A program made the translations under genes and the position numbers. 64,000 bases of DNA, from NCBI RefSeq assembly GCF_003574735.1, contig NZ_QORW01000003.1, positions 248,001-312,000 on the forward strand. The letters run 5' to 3'. The stretch comes from Dongia deserti (GTDB lineage: Bacteria > Pseudomonadota > Alphaproteobacteria > Dongiales > Dongiaceae). Below the pieces are notes generated by a model that searched no databases, had not been told where the DNA came from, and saw nothing but the letters and a program-made list of their open reading frames with translations. Positions 1-7,548 of the stretch are shown one piece after another. How positions within the stretch are numbered: the stretch's first letter is position 1; each line of letters opens with the position of its first letter.

Positions 1-735
1 AGCGGCTGCGCCGTTTTGACCGGGCGTGTCCAAGAATCCGAAGTTTCCCGGCGAGAGCTGTCCGTTGCCCGACCACTTCTTCAAATTGATGAGCCTTCGG
101 CGATCCGCATTATCAGGATCGTTCCAGTCGTCCAGCTTGTCGAGCAGCGCCTGCTCGTCTGGGTAGGGGTTGCATATGAACAGCGGAGTGAACTTGCAGA
201 CGGCCGAGGTGAAGCCCGCGATGGCGACGGCATTGGCAGGCGCCGTCGTGCCACCACCGATTGCCGGAGCAAAGAGAGTATCGATGGAACGGCTGTTGGC
301 ATCCGTCAGCTTGACCAACACGAATCGCGCTTCGATGGGGTCTGTGGTCGTGTGGGTCGAACTTTCCACAACGCTTATTGGCGTGTCGTCCGACGGCAGA
401 GACTTCAAGAAAATGGGCGTGCTTACGGTGATCTTGGACGTGTTGCTGCTGAAAGTGGGATTGTTGTCGACCAAGTTCGCCATCGCCTGCGTGGCGCGTG
501 TGATGGCGTCACCATTGCCGTCCAGCTCCGCGGCGCCGGCGAGAGCGAGGGCGTCGGCAGCGGATTGCATCTCGGTATCGAGCGTGAACAGGCGTCCGCC
601 GTCGATCACCAGAGCGGCAAACCCCATGAACACCGTCAAGGCGAGCGACACATAGATCAGCACGGCGCCGCGCTCGTCGCGTCCGAGGCGCCGGCCGAAA
701 CCTATTATTCCGATCCTTCCTGACGAGATTCCCAT
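1..735 (-). CDS. TadG-like pilus assembly protein (partial, runs off window start)
   Basis: Reading from 735 toward 1, the product begins MGISSGRIGI, then has a basic stretch containing RDERGAV followed by one hydrophobic segment (about residues 22-45). This is the N-terminal layout of TadE/TadG-like minor pseudopilins and of proteins with a Flp-pilus TadG domain. After the membrane segment comes DGGRLF and a region rich in S/T, D and N, as expected for an exported domain. The 3' end lies outside the window, so length and any C-terminal von Willebrand-type domain cannot be judged. It is the most distal visible gene of a minus-strand tad operon (Flp, CpaB, CpaC, lipoprotein, this gene). Role as a minor pilus or envelope component is inferred from family and context. 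Confidence 0.75.
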   Translation of the reverse strand, partial: MGISSGRIGIIGFGRRLGRDERGAVLIYVSLALTVFMGFAALVIDGGRLFTLDTEMQSAADALALAGAAELDGNGDAITRATQAMANLVDNNPTFSSNTSKITVSTPIFLKSLPSDDTPISVVESSTHTTTDPIEARFVLVKLTDANSRSIDTLFAPAIGGGTTAPANAVAIAGFTSAVCKFTPLFICNPYPDEQALLDKLDDWNDPDNADRRRLINLKKWSGNGQLSPGNFGFLDTPGQNGAAA

Positions 736-772
736 GGCCGAATCTCCGCGTACCTTTCTGTCCAGGCCCCAG

Positions 773-1039
773 CTAGTTCGTGGTGGTCAGGTCCTCCGGT
801 GGAATGACCTGGCCGGTGCGATACCGCTCAATCGCGATGCTGTCCTTCCGCCCGTCGAAATCGATATCCACGTTCGCCGCCGACACCGGCTGCGGATCGA
901 TGATCATGACGGCGTTATTCTGCCGCACCGAATCCCCGTAGCCGACGAACTGTGTTCTCGAATCCTGGTACACGCTGGGGTCGCACGCGGTTACCGCCAT
1001 GCCTACCACCAGCAGACCGAAGCAAAGATGCGCTTTCAT
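773..1039 (-). CDS. Small lipoprotein of the tad locus
   Basis: An 88-residue protein with a lipoprotein signal: MKAHLCF, a hydrophobic core, then VTAC, giving a lipidated Cys at about residue 19. The mature part contains GDSVRQNNAVMIIDPQP, which resembles the 'GDAV..N.AV..IDPWP' pattern I associate with short lipoproteins of Rhizobiales tad loci and, more loosely, with CpaD. It is far shorter than CpaD (about 220 residues). It sits 10 bases after the secretin gene cpaC and before the TadG-like gene on the same strand, so it may help the CpaC secretin assemble in the outer membrane. That role is inference; the lipobox is directly visible. Confidence 0.72.
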   Translation of the reverse strand: MKAHLCFGLLVVGMAVTACDPSVYQDSRTQFVGYGDSVRQNNAVMIIDPQPVSAANVDIDFDGRKDSIAIERYRTGQVIPPEDLTTTN

Positions 1040-1049
1040 CGCTGTGCCC

Positions 1050-2477
1050 TCATTCCAAGATGTAACCGTAGGAGCCGCTGAAGCCGACCTGGTCCTTGCT
1101 CAGCGCATCAGCGCCGCTGGGCACAGCGGACACACCCGGAGCCTGCGGCGTGGTGCCGGAGCCCTTGCCCTCCGTCTGGCCGAACAGGAAGAGCTCGGCA
1201 TCGCTCGGCAGAACGAGGCGATCGACCGGCGTTGCTAGATCGGCCATGGACGGTGCCGGCTTCACCAGCCGCGGCGTCACCAGGATCACCAGCTCCGTCT
1301 CGTTGCGCTGGAAACCGGTGCTGCGGAACAGCGCGCCCAGGATGGGGATGTCCGACAGCCAGGGCAGGCCGGAGATCGCGTTCTGATAATCCTGCTGCAG
1401 CAGGCCGGCAATGGCGAAGCTCTGGCCGTCGCGCAGCTCGACGGTGGTCTTGGCGCGGCGGGTCGACAGGCCCGGTACAGTCACGAGCGTCGTCTGCACG
1501 GAGATTGACGGATCGATGCGGCTGACCTCCGGCGCCACCACCAGGTTGATGAGGTCCTTCCCGATGACCGTGGGCGTGAACCCGAGGCCGACGCCGAACT
1601 CCTTGAACTCAATCGTGATCGTGTCGTCTTCCGATTCGACCGGAATGGGGAACTCGCCGCCGGCCAGGAAGCTGGCCGTGTCGCCTGAGAGCGCGATCAG
1701 CGTGGGTTCGGCCAAGGTCCTGGCCAAGCCATTCTGCTCCAACGTCTGGAAGGTCGTCTGCAAATCCGGATTCCCACCGGTGTCGAGGGCGCCGATCCCG
1801 AACGGCAAGCTGCCGGTCGCTATGGGCAGTGCGGACGAGGTGATGAGACGGAAACCAACATCGCCCGCCACGATCAGGTCGTGCCCGATGCCGAGCTCGC
1901 GCACGACGTTGCGCGAGACCTCGGCGAACTTCACCTGCAGCATGACCTGTTGGCTGCCCTGCACGCTCATCGCGTTGGTCACCGACTGCGGCGCGTATTG
2001 CTGGGCGATCGCCAACGCGTCGCTCAACGAGGTTGCGTTGCTCACAACGCCGCTCAGCAGGATCCCGCCACTGACCGGCCGCACCTCGATCGCCTCGCCC
2101 GGCATCACCTCGTGCAGCTTGGCCTTCAGCGATTCCACGTCATAGGAAACGACCAGATCGAGCACCGCCAGAAGCTGCCGCCGGGGGCCGTAGATCGTCA
2201 GGTTCGTCGTGCCGAGCCGCTTGCCAAGGACATAGACCGTCTGGTTCGTGAGCGCGACGACGTCGGCAATCTCGGGATTCCCGATCAGGAGCTCGGTAAA
2301 AGGCTGATCGACCCGCAGCACCTGCGATTTGTTCACCGGCACCACGAACTCGCCGGCATGAACCACGTCCTCCCCCAGCGGACTGATCGCGACCTGCGCC
2401 TGCGCGGTCGTGAGCGGTGCCGAGAGCGACGCGGCCACGATGAGATGAAGAAACGCCCTCACAAGAAACTTTGCCAT
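1050..2477 (-). CDS. cpaC: Tad pilus outer-membrane secretin CpaC/RcpA
   Basis: 475 residues. A Sec signal peptide (about 1-27, ending TTAQA) is followed by the pilus-type secretin N-terminal domain (about 40-110, with IGNPEIADVV and LGKRLGTTNL), a BON-like stretch (about 112-180) and the secretin domain (about 235-395). Secretin features include the VPGLSTRRAKTTVELRDGQS region and the IPILGALFRS motif close to the end of the domain. The length is normal for CpaC. The protein forms the outer-membrane channel through which Flp fibres leave the cell. Its neighbours are cpaB upstream and a small lipoprotein downstream, all on the minus strand. Confidence 0.95.
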   Translation of the reverse strand: MAKFLVRAFLHLIVAASLSAPLTTAQAQVAISPLGEDVVHAGEFVVPVNKSQVLRVDQPFTELLIGNPEIADVVALTNQTVYVLGKRLGTTNLTIYGPRRQLLAVLDLVVSYDVESLKAKLHEVMPGEAIEVRPVSGGILLSGVVSNATSLSDALAIAQQYAPQSVTNAMSVQGSQQVMLQVKFAEVSRNVVRELGIGHDLIVAGDVGFRLITSSALPIATGSLPFGIGALDTGGNPDLQTTFQTLEQNGLARTLAEPTLIALSGDTASFLAGGEFPIPVESEDDTITIEFKEFGVGLGFTPTVIGKDLINLVVAPEVSRIDPSISVQTTLVTVPGLSTRRAKTTVELRDGQSFAIAGLLQQDYQNAISGLPWLSDIPILGALFRSTGFQRNETELVILVTPRLVKPAPSMADLATPVDRLVLPSDAELFLFGQTEGKGSGTTPQAPGVSAVPSGADALSKDQVGFSGSYGYILE

Positions 2478-2534
2478 TGGCCCCCATTCGCCCCCTTGTT
2501 CATCCCACTCCCCGCGCTGGGATCAGCACCACAG

Positions 2535-3530
2535 TTACGACGATGTCGCGGCCGCTGTCGGCACCGAAGGCGGCACCTGAACTGGCGGCGGCGCCACCGG
2601 CACCTCTTCGGCCTGTTTCTTGGCCGGCGCCTCATACGGCGCATTCGGCTGCAAGACCGTCCCTTCCGGCGTCACCTTGTATTCCTGGCGCGCAGTCCCG
2701 CGCGTGATCCCAATGCTGGGCAAGTTGTTGCCCTTCGGCTTCGGCACCATCTTCACGACCGGTGTCTCCGGCTTCTTCTCATTCGGATTCGGCTCTACTG
2801 TGCCGATCGCCTCGGTGATGCCGAGATCCTTCAGCGTCACCGGCCTCACCCGCGCGAGATCGACATTGCTGACGTCGCGCAAGGCGAGCGACAAGGTGCC
2901 GACCCGAGACGCCAGCGTGATCTTCTGCGCCTGCTCCGTGGTGACCTCGATGGTGACGGCCTTTACGACATCCGGCTTGTTGTTCTGTTGATCGGCTCGC
3001 TGGTCGATGCCGAGCACCTTGACGTTCTGCAGCAGGACGTCCGTGATCGGCTGCTGCTGGACAATCTCGCGCGTCAGCATGATATCGACGCGGTCGCCAG
3101 GCAGCACGAAGCCAGCGACGCCGAGCACGTCGTTCACCCGGATGGTCATGGCCCGCATGCCGGAGGTGATGACGGCCGAGAGCGATGCGCGCTGCCCGGG
3201 GCCGGTCACCTTCGAAACCAGGATGAGTTCATTCGGCTGGACCGCCTGCAGGACCACACGCGGCTGCGGCTCCAGCAATTCGTCGATCGACTTGAAGGTG
3301 CCCTCCGGCACGCTGCCGGCCGGCCAGTCGATGAACCGCAGGTTTTCCTTGGCGAGACGATCGCCGAACTTGAGCGCCGTGCCTGCAACGACCAGCCTCA
3401 CCACCGATGCCTTCTCCACCTCGGCGGTGGGACGCGTCGCCTGATTCTGGATCCAGTTGCGGGCAAGGAACACTGCCGCCAGCGCTAAGAATAGCGCCAG
3501 CGCCAGCACGATCAGTGGACGCACTTTCAT
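2535..3530 (-). CDS. cpaB: Flp pilus assembly protein CpaB/RcpC
   Basis: 331 residues. One N-terminal membrane anchor (about 6-25) is followed by a SAF domain (about 45-110; VVAGTALKFGDRLAKENL) and the RcpC/CpaB region, with GMRAMTIRVNDVLGVAGFV and PGDRVDIML around 125-155. The C-terminal 90 residues are rich in P and K and end in a P/V/A-rich tail, which is variable in this family. CpaB is a periplasmic partner of the CpaC secretin. The stop is 57 bases before the cpaC start, consistent with a tad operon transcribed from upstream of the Flp pilin. Confidence 0.95.
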   Translation of the reverse strand: MKVRPLIVLALALFLALAAVFLARNWIQNQATRPTAEVEKASVVRLVVAGTALKFGDRLAKENLRFIDWPAGSVPEGTFKSIDELLEPQPRVVLQAVQPNELILVSKVTGPGQRASLSAVITSGMRAMTIRVNDVLGVAGFVLPGDRVDIMLTREIVQQQPITDVLLQNVKVLGIDQRADQQNNKPDVVKAVTIEVTTEQAQKITLASRVGTLSLALRDVSNVDLARVRPVTLKDLGITEAIGTVEPNPNEKKPETPVVKMVPKPKGNNLPSIGITRGTARQEYKVTPEGTVLQPNAPYEAPAKKQAEEVPVAPPPVQVPPSVPTAAATSS

Positions 3531-3682
3531 ATGGGCGACCCTCTATGCGACATGGTTCGCCGCAGCGCTTAACCTACGCAACGGCCTACCGCTGGGTCGG
3601 CGCACACCGACCAGCTACGCGATCAACTACGGCAGATCTCTCAGCCGCAGCCAATCACGAGCCGGCCGATGTTAGCCGCTCA

Positions 3683-3886
3683 TTAGCAGGTCAAGGAAAT
3701 GTTGGAAAGCGTGCCCTGGACATCATTGCAGAGATTGCCCCAGGCGCCAGAGACGTAGATCCCCATCTGAAGGATCAACGTAATCGCTGCCGCCGTGATG
3801 ATGCCGATCAGGATCGAATACTCGATCATCGTCGCGCCGTCCTCGCTCTTGCGAAGACGCACGAACATACCCCGTAGCTTCGTCAT
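3683..3886 (-). CDS. Flp/Fap-type pilin (type IVb)
   Basis: 67 residues from the ATG at 3884-3886, chosen because a good ribosome binding site (GAGGAG) lies just upstream and the product then has the standard Flp length. The short leader is MTKLRGMFVRLRKSEDG; processing is expected after Gly17, leaving A-T-M-I-E-Y at the mature N terminus with the required Glu at +5 and the following Tyr. A hydrophobic helix (about 24-45) follows, then a C-terminal tail with two Cys (NLCNDV and the last residue), which could form a disulfide. It is the major subunit of the tad pilus. An in-frame extension upstream to 4006 has no pilin features. Confidence 0.93.
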   Translation of the reverse strand: MTKLRGMFVRLRKSEDGATMIEYSILIGIITAAAITLILQMGIYVSGAWGNLCNDVQGTLSNISLTC

Positions 3887-4205
3887 TTCATGCTCCTCAA
3901 GCCGTAGTTGTCTTGATGGGCCTAGTTTCTGTTTTGATTTGAGCCCCACTACGTTGCTGTGAAATGACCGCCTCGAGCTTTGACGTAAAAACCGGTCGCA
4001 ACGCACTCATACTTTAGTCAAATGCTCTGAAAATTCGCAACATATCCCCATGCACTTTTTAATGCTTAATTAAGCATCTGGGTGTGCGCTTGGGCAGATT
4101 TTTCTCTTGTTCGAAGGATGTCATAGGGATGGAGTAGGCGCAGATCGGCGGCAAGGTGGGGAGCCGGAGTTCGCTCGAAGGACGTCTAGAGGGTCATCGA
4201 CAAAG
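3887..4205. other. Gene-free divergent region between the Flp pilin and the first PAP2 gene
   Basis: About 320 bases with lower GC than the flanks. It should hold the minus-strand promoter of the tad operon and the plus-strand promoter of the PAP2 pair. The only strong element I see is the TTAA-rich palindrome at 4059-4077, listed separately. No coding sequence here looks real. Confidence 0.6.
4059..4077. promoter_or_regulatory. CtrA-like TTAA-N7-TTAA motif overlapping a 16-bp palindrome
   Basis: TTAA at 4059-4062 and TTAA at 4070-4073 are separated by exactly seven bases, the spacing of the alphaproteobacterial CtrA full site. It overlaps the perfect palindrome ATGCTTAATTAAGCAT at 4062-4077. 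It lies about 175 bases upstream of the Flp pilin start. In Caulobacter the pilin gene pilA is CtrA-dependent, which makes a CtrA site here plausible; binding itself is inference. Confidence 0.45.
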
Positions 4206-5318
4206 ATGCTGCTGTTGGCGAACGGTCAGGCCAAGGCTCAGCTGTTTCTATTTGAGCTTGTGGCAGCGATACCGGTTGCGATCCGCCATGTCGCGCCGCT
4301 GCTCGCGATAATAGTCATCTACTGGATCGTTGGGCTCGCAATCGCGTACTCGGTCGGACTTCCGATGGACGCAACGGTCACGGGCTATCTGCCGACCTTC
4401 CTGCGACTGATGCCACTGATGCTAGGGATTCTGGTGGTAGGCCGCGGATTCCAGATCGTTGCCTTCGAACGACCTCAGCGGCCTTTGACTCAGCTGCTGC
4501 ACGAGCTTCGAACAACGTTGGTGACACCGAGCCGCATAGCGCATGCGCTGCCGATACTGCTTGGCATGCTGGTGTTCGGAGGCACATTCACAGTGGTCAA
4601 GACATCGATACCACTGCTGACCTCGTACAGCTGGGATGTGACCTTCGAACAATGGGACCGCTGGCTACATGGCGGCTTGGCACCCTGGCAGATCTTGCAT
4701 CCGCTGGTCGGGCAGGCCCCGGTGACTAAGGCAATCGACGAAATCTATCGTTCGTGGTTCTACCTTCTGAGCCTGATCTGGGTCTGGCAGGCGTTCAGCC
4801 AACGCGACAACCGCCTTCGCCTGCGATTCTTCCTGACGATGATACTCGGATGGATCATCCTGGGGAACGTCGCGGCAACGCTCCTTGCGTCAGCAGGACC
4901 AGTCTATTACGGAAGGATCAGCGGCCTTTCGGACCCCTTCCTTTCCCTGACGGCCTACTTGAGCGATGCAGACCGAACATACTCGATCAGGGCACTCGTC
5001 GCCCAGCGCTACGTGTGGGACAACTTTGTAATGCGGGAGTTCGCGTTGGGCACCGGGATTTCGGCGATGCCGAGCATGCATGTTGCCATCGCGACGTTGC
5101 TCGCACTCGTGTGCTGGCACACGAAGCGGTGGATTGGAGTCCTCATGACAATCTACGCCACGACGATCATGATCGGCTCCGTGCATCTTGGGTGGCACTA
5201 TGCCATCGACGGCTACTTTGGCGCGCTTGGCACAATGGTCATCTGGTGGGCGGTGGGGTGCTTTCTGGACCGTCAGGCGCAGAGCACCTTAAGACGTCCA
5301 ACCGCAGAAACCGTGTGA
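4206..5318 (+). CDS. PAP2-superfamily (PAP2_3/Aur1-type) integral membrane protein, copy A
   Basis: 370 residues from the ATG at 4206 (MLLLANGQAK), chosen because the tandem paralogue at 5354 starts with the same residues. There are several membrane helices (about 28-50, 66-84, 114-132, 184-197, 208-230, 294-325, 336-352). The PAP2 catalytic motifs are present: MPSMH (S290, H292) and GWHYAID (H331, D335), the latter being the C-terminal His-Asp pair. The family includes lipid phosphatases and inositol-phosphoryl transferases, so a phosphatase or phosphotransferase acting on a membrane lipid or polyprenyl phosphate is likely; the substrate is unknown. The next gene is a close tandem duplicate of identical length. 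The ribosome binding site is weak. Confidence 0.85.
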   Translation: MLLLANGQAKAQLFLFELVAAIPVAIRHVAPLLAIIVIYWIVGLAIAYSVGLPMDATVTGYLPTFLRLMPLMLGILVVGRGFQIVAFERPQRPLTQLLHELRTTLVTPSRIAHALPILLGMLVFGGTFTVVKTSIPLLTSYSWDVTFEQWDRWLHGGLAPWQILHPLVGQAPVTKAIDEIYRSWFYLLSLIWVWQAFSQRDNRLRLRFFLTMILGWIILGNVAATLLASAGPVYYGRISGLSDPFLSLTAYLSDADRTYSIRALVAQRYVWDNFVMREFALGTGISAMPSMHVAIATLLALVCWHTKRWIGVLMTIYATTIMIGSVHLGWHYAIDGYFGALGTMVIWWAVGCFLDRQAQSTLRRPTAETV

Positions 5319-5353
5319 AGCGTGATGGCTTCGCGAGAGGGGAGGAAGGCTCG

Positions 5354-6466
5354 ATGATGCTGTTGGCGAACGGCCTGACCACGGCCCAGTTGTTTCTTTC
5401 TGAGTTCGTCAGAGCACTGCCGGCAGCGACGCGCCATCACGCGCTGCCGCTCGCGATCATATTGGTCTACTGGATGGTCGGCTTCGCGATCGCTCACGCG
5501 GTAGAGCTTCCGGCCGGTGCAACGATCACCGCCTACCTGCCGACGTATATGGAGAAGATGCCGGTGATGATCGTGCTGCTTATTGTGGGTCGCGGCTTCC
5601 AGATCGTTATGTTCGAGCGGCCGCACCGGCCTCTAACTCAGCTCGTGCGCGAACTACGAACAACGCTGGCGACGCCTCAGCGCATGGCGCATGCACTACC
5701 GTTACTGCTCGGGATGCTGGTCTTCGGCGGAACATTCACGGTCATAAAAACATCGATACCACTGCTGACCTCGTACAATTGGGATGTGACCTTCGAGCAG
5801 TGGGATCTCTGGCTACATGGCGGCCTCGCGCCGTGGCAGATCATCCACCCGCTGGTCGGACTGCCCTTCGTGACGAAGGCAATCGACGAGATCTACGGTT
5901 CGTGGTTTATGGTCTTGAGCTTTATCTGGGTGTGGCAGGCGTTCAACCAGCGTGACAATCGCCTTCGCCTGCAGTTCTTTCTCACGCTCATGCTCGGATG
6001 GATCATCCTGGGAAATATTGCGGCAACGTTCCTTGCCTCAGCAGGTCCGGTCTACTACGGAAGGATCAGCGGTCTTTCGGATCCATTTCTTCCCCTGACC
6101 GCCTATTTGAACGATGCCAACGAAACATACCCAATCATAGCGCTCCTCGCCCAACAATACCTGTGGGACAACTTCCTGATGCGTGAGTTCGCGTTGGGGG
6201 CCGGCATCTCAGCGATGCCGAGCATGCACGTAGCGATTGCGACCTTGTTCGCGCTCGTGTGCTGGCGCACGAAGCGATGGGTCGGAGTACTCATGACGGT
6301 CTACGCGATGCTCATCATGATCGGCTCCGTGCATCTAGGATGGCACTACGCGATCGATGGCTATGTCGGAGCGTTGGGGATGATTGCGATCTGGTGGATC
6401 GTGGGAGCCGTGCTGGCGCGTCGAGCCGAGAAGATGCCCGGTGGTCTGGTTGCCGGTCCGGCGTAA
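5354..6466 (+). CDS. PAP2-superfamily (PAP2_3/Aur1-type) integral membrane protein, copy B
   Basis: 370 residues from the ATG at 5354 (MMLLANGLTT), preceded by GGGGAGGAAGG. Nearly every segment matches copy A, including FGGTFTVIKTSIPLLTSY, WDVTFEQWD, ASAGPVYYGRISGLSDPF, MPSMHVAIATL and GSVHLGWHYAIDGY, so the catalytic Ser/His and His/Asp residues are kept in both. Divergence is greatest at the N-terminal 60 residues and the C-terminal tail. The genes are 35 bases apart and probably co-transcribed. An apparent in-frame extension back to 4754 runs antisense-frame through copy A and is not real. The stop is one base from that of the convergent gene at 6468. Confidence 0.87.
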   Translation: MMLLANGLTTAQLFLSEFVRALPAATRHHALPLAIILVYWMVGFAIAHAVELPAGATITAYLPTYMEKMPVMIVLLIVGRGFQIVMFERPHRPLTQLVRELRTTLATPQRMAHALPLLLGMLVFGGTFTVIKTSIPLLTSYNWDVTFEQWDLWLHGGLAPWQIIHPLVGLPFVTKAIDEIYGSWFMVLSFIWVWQAFNQRDNRLRLQFFLTLMLGWIILGNIAATFLASAGPVYYGRISGLSDPFLPLTAYLNDANETYPIIALLAQQYLWDNFLMREFALGAGISAMPSMHVAIATLFALVCWRTKRWVGVLMTVYAMLIMIGSVHLGWHYAIDGYVGALGMIAIWWIVGAVLARRAEKMPGGLVAGPA

Positions 6467-6467
6467 G

Positions 6468-7148
6468 CTATTGTGCGCTGCGATCTCGCCGCCGATCGGC
6501 GCGAGTAAATGCGAGCACCGCACGCGACCGGTTGGGCGCTGGGCTGAGCTGCTGGATCATCTCGATGGCGGCGGCTTCGATGTTCGAACGCATGCCGGTG
6601 ATGGAAAGGCCCAAGCGCCGTACCATCCGCGACGACCACGGGTTCCATCCGATGTATTCTGCATGAATCCGCAAGCACAACGTAGCCGCAATCGCCGTGA
6701 GCAAGCCACCAAGCAGAACGTACGTCTCTGATGGCGTACCGATTACCGAACGGGGTTGGATGGGGAGGCCCCTATCGAAGCAGAGCACGGCCAGGGTCGC
6801 GGCGGCGCCGAACAGCAGGTGATATGAAACCGCGCGCGCCAACCTGAGCCGCGACAATGCACCGCCGGCGATCAGCGCTGCTGCCGCGATCACCAGCATG
6901 CTGAAGGCGAAGGGAGACCAAGTGCCCCAATTGAGTTCGGCAAAGTTGTGATACACGGCAATCGGCCGCAGATACTCGAAGCGGATGTGCCAGAGCAGGC
7001 CCCATGTCGGGAACTCTCCGATCAGCCATGCCGCGAAACGGTCGGCCACGGCGAGGCCGGCGAGGATCGTGATGGAGCCCAGTACAAGATAGGACTCCCA
7101 CGGGGTGCCCGCGTGCGCGGGGCTTGTCGAACGGGTGCGTTGGGTCAT
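6468..7148 (-). CDS. Hypothetical integral membrane protein
   Basis: 226 residues with about four hydrophobic segments (about 20-43, 77-100, 108-125, 138-160) and a basic, Arg-rich C terminus. I do not recognise a family. It ends one base from the stop of the PAP2 copy B gene, facing it tail to tail. Codon use looks like that of its neighbours, and the hydrophobic periodicity on the minus strand supports translation in this frame. A link with the PAP2 pair is only positional. Confidence 0.62.
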   Translation of the reverse strand: MTQRTRSTSPAHAGTPWESYLVLGSITILAGLAVADRFAAWLIGEFPTWGLLWHIRFEYLRPIAVYHNFAELNWGTWSPFAFSMLVIAAAALIAGGALSRLRLARAVSYHLLFGAAATLAVLCFDRGLPIQPRSVIGTPSETYVLLGGLLTAIAATLCLRIHAEYIGWNPWSSRMVRRLGLSITGMRSNIEAAAIEMIQQLSPAPNRSRAVLAFTRADRRRDRSAQ

Positions 7149-7225
7149 GCACCCATGGTGACAAACAGCCCTTTAAGGGAGGTTAACGCAGCTACCGTAC
7201 CTTTGTTTCGTGTGTGATGACGAAA

Positions 7226-7260
7226 AAAAGCCGCCGGGCTCGAGGACGCCGGCGGCTTTT
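7226..7260 (-). terminator. Rho-independent terminator (12-bp stem, U7 tail on minus strand)
   Basis: Perfect 12-bp stem 7226-7237 with 7249-7260 and an 11-base loop. Read on the minus strand the stem is followed by a run of seven T. The plus-strand side has only four T, so the minus direction is favoured. It lies about 290 bases past the end of the sugar ABC operon, or could end a small RNA made from 7261-7548. Confidence 0.75.
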
Positions 7261-7298
7261 CTGACAGATGCAATGATGCCCCTGCAGTGACCAAGTTG

Positions 7299-7346
7299 GG
7301 CAATCACTCTGAAACGCTCGCTAAGAGCGTTGCCCTCGTGATTGCC
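7299..7346. repeat. Nested double stem-loop
   Basis: The outer arms GGCAATCAC (7299-7307) and GTGATTGCC (7338-7346) pair perfectly over 9 bp. Inside them AACGCTC (7313-7319) and GAGCGTT (7325-7331) pair over 7 bp with a 5-base loop. Two perfectly nested stems suggest selected RNA structure or a cruciform. Confidence 0.55.
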
Positions 7347-7388
7347 GCGGTCACCGGGACTCTATGAACTGGAGAATGAACAGCACCT

Positions 7389-7412
7389 GAACCGGGCTAG
7401 GAACCGGGCTAT
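7389..7412. repeat. 12-bp tandem direct repeat
   Basis: GAACCGGGCTAG at 7389-7400 is followed immediately by GAACCGGGCTAT, identical in 11 of 12 positions. The second copy overlaps the left arm of a CTATACC/GGTATAG inverted pair (7409-7415, 7440-7446). Confidence 0.5.
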
Positions 7413-7509
7413 ACCGAAGTGGGTAGATGTTCGCTCTTTGGTATAGTTCCCACCACCCCGGGGTGAACTCGATATCGCGGGTGGATTCAGGCACCAGGAA
7501 AGGAAGTTC

Positions 7510-7534
7510 GGGCGGAGCACTGCGGGCTCCGCCC
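7510..7534 (-). terminator. GC-rich hairpin just after the sugar ABC operon
   Basis: The 9-bp stem GGGCGGAGC (7510-7518) with GCTCCGCCC (7526-7534) lies 15 bases beyond the stop of the solute-binding gene on the minus strand. There is no clear U tract in that direction, so it may protect the mRNA 3' end rather than terminate on its own. Confidence 0.45.
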
Positions 7535-7548
7535 TCTTCTCGTGCGTG

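Larger units (their letters stand above)
7149..7548. other. 400-base gene-free stretch rich in stem-loops
   Basis: It separates the start of the minus-strand membrane-protein gene from the end of the sugar ABC operon. It holds a strong terminator-like hairpin (7226-7260), a nested double stem-loop (7299-7346), a 12-bp tandem repeat (7389-7412), a 7-bp inverted pair (7409-7415 with 7440-7446), the palindrome CACCCCGGGGTG (7454-7465) and a GC hairpin (7510-7534). No convincing coding sequence is present. A small RNA read on the minus strand and ending at 7226 is possible. Confidence 0.5.

Noticed and set aside
1881-3488. Long plus-strand open frame of 535 codons across cpaC and cpaB
   Set aside because: It is antisense to two well-conserved pilus genes, is extremely rich in Arg and His, and has no recognisable domain; long shadows are common in GC-rich DNA.
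3595-3612. GGTCGG/CCGACC hairpin between the Flp pilin and cpaB genes as a terminator
   Set aside because: The stem is only 6 bp with no U tract, so it is below what I would report.
4754-5353. In-frame N-terminal extension of the second PAP2 gene
   Set aside because: It lies in a different frame inside the first PAP2 gene, and the paralogue comparison puts the true start at 5354.
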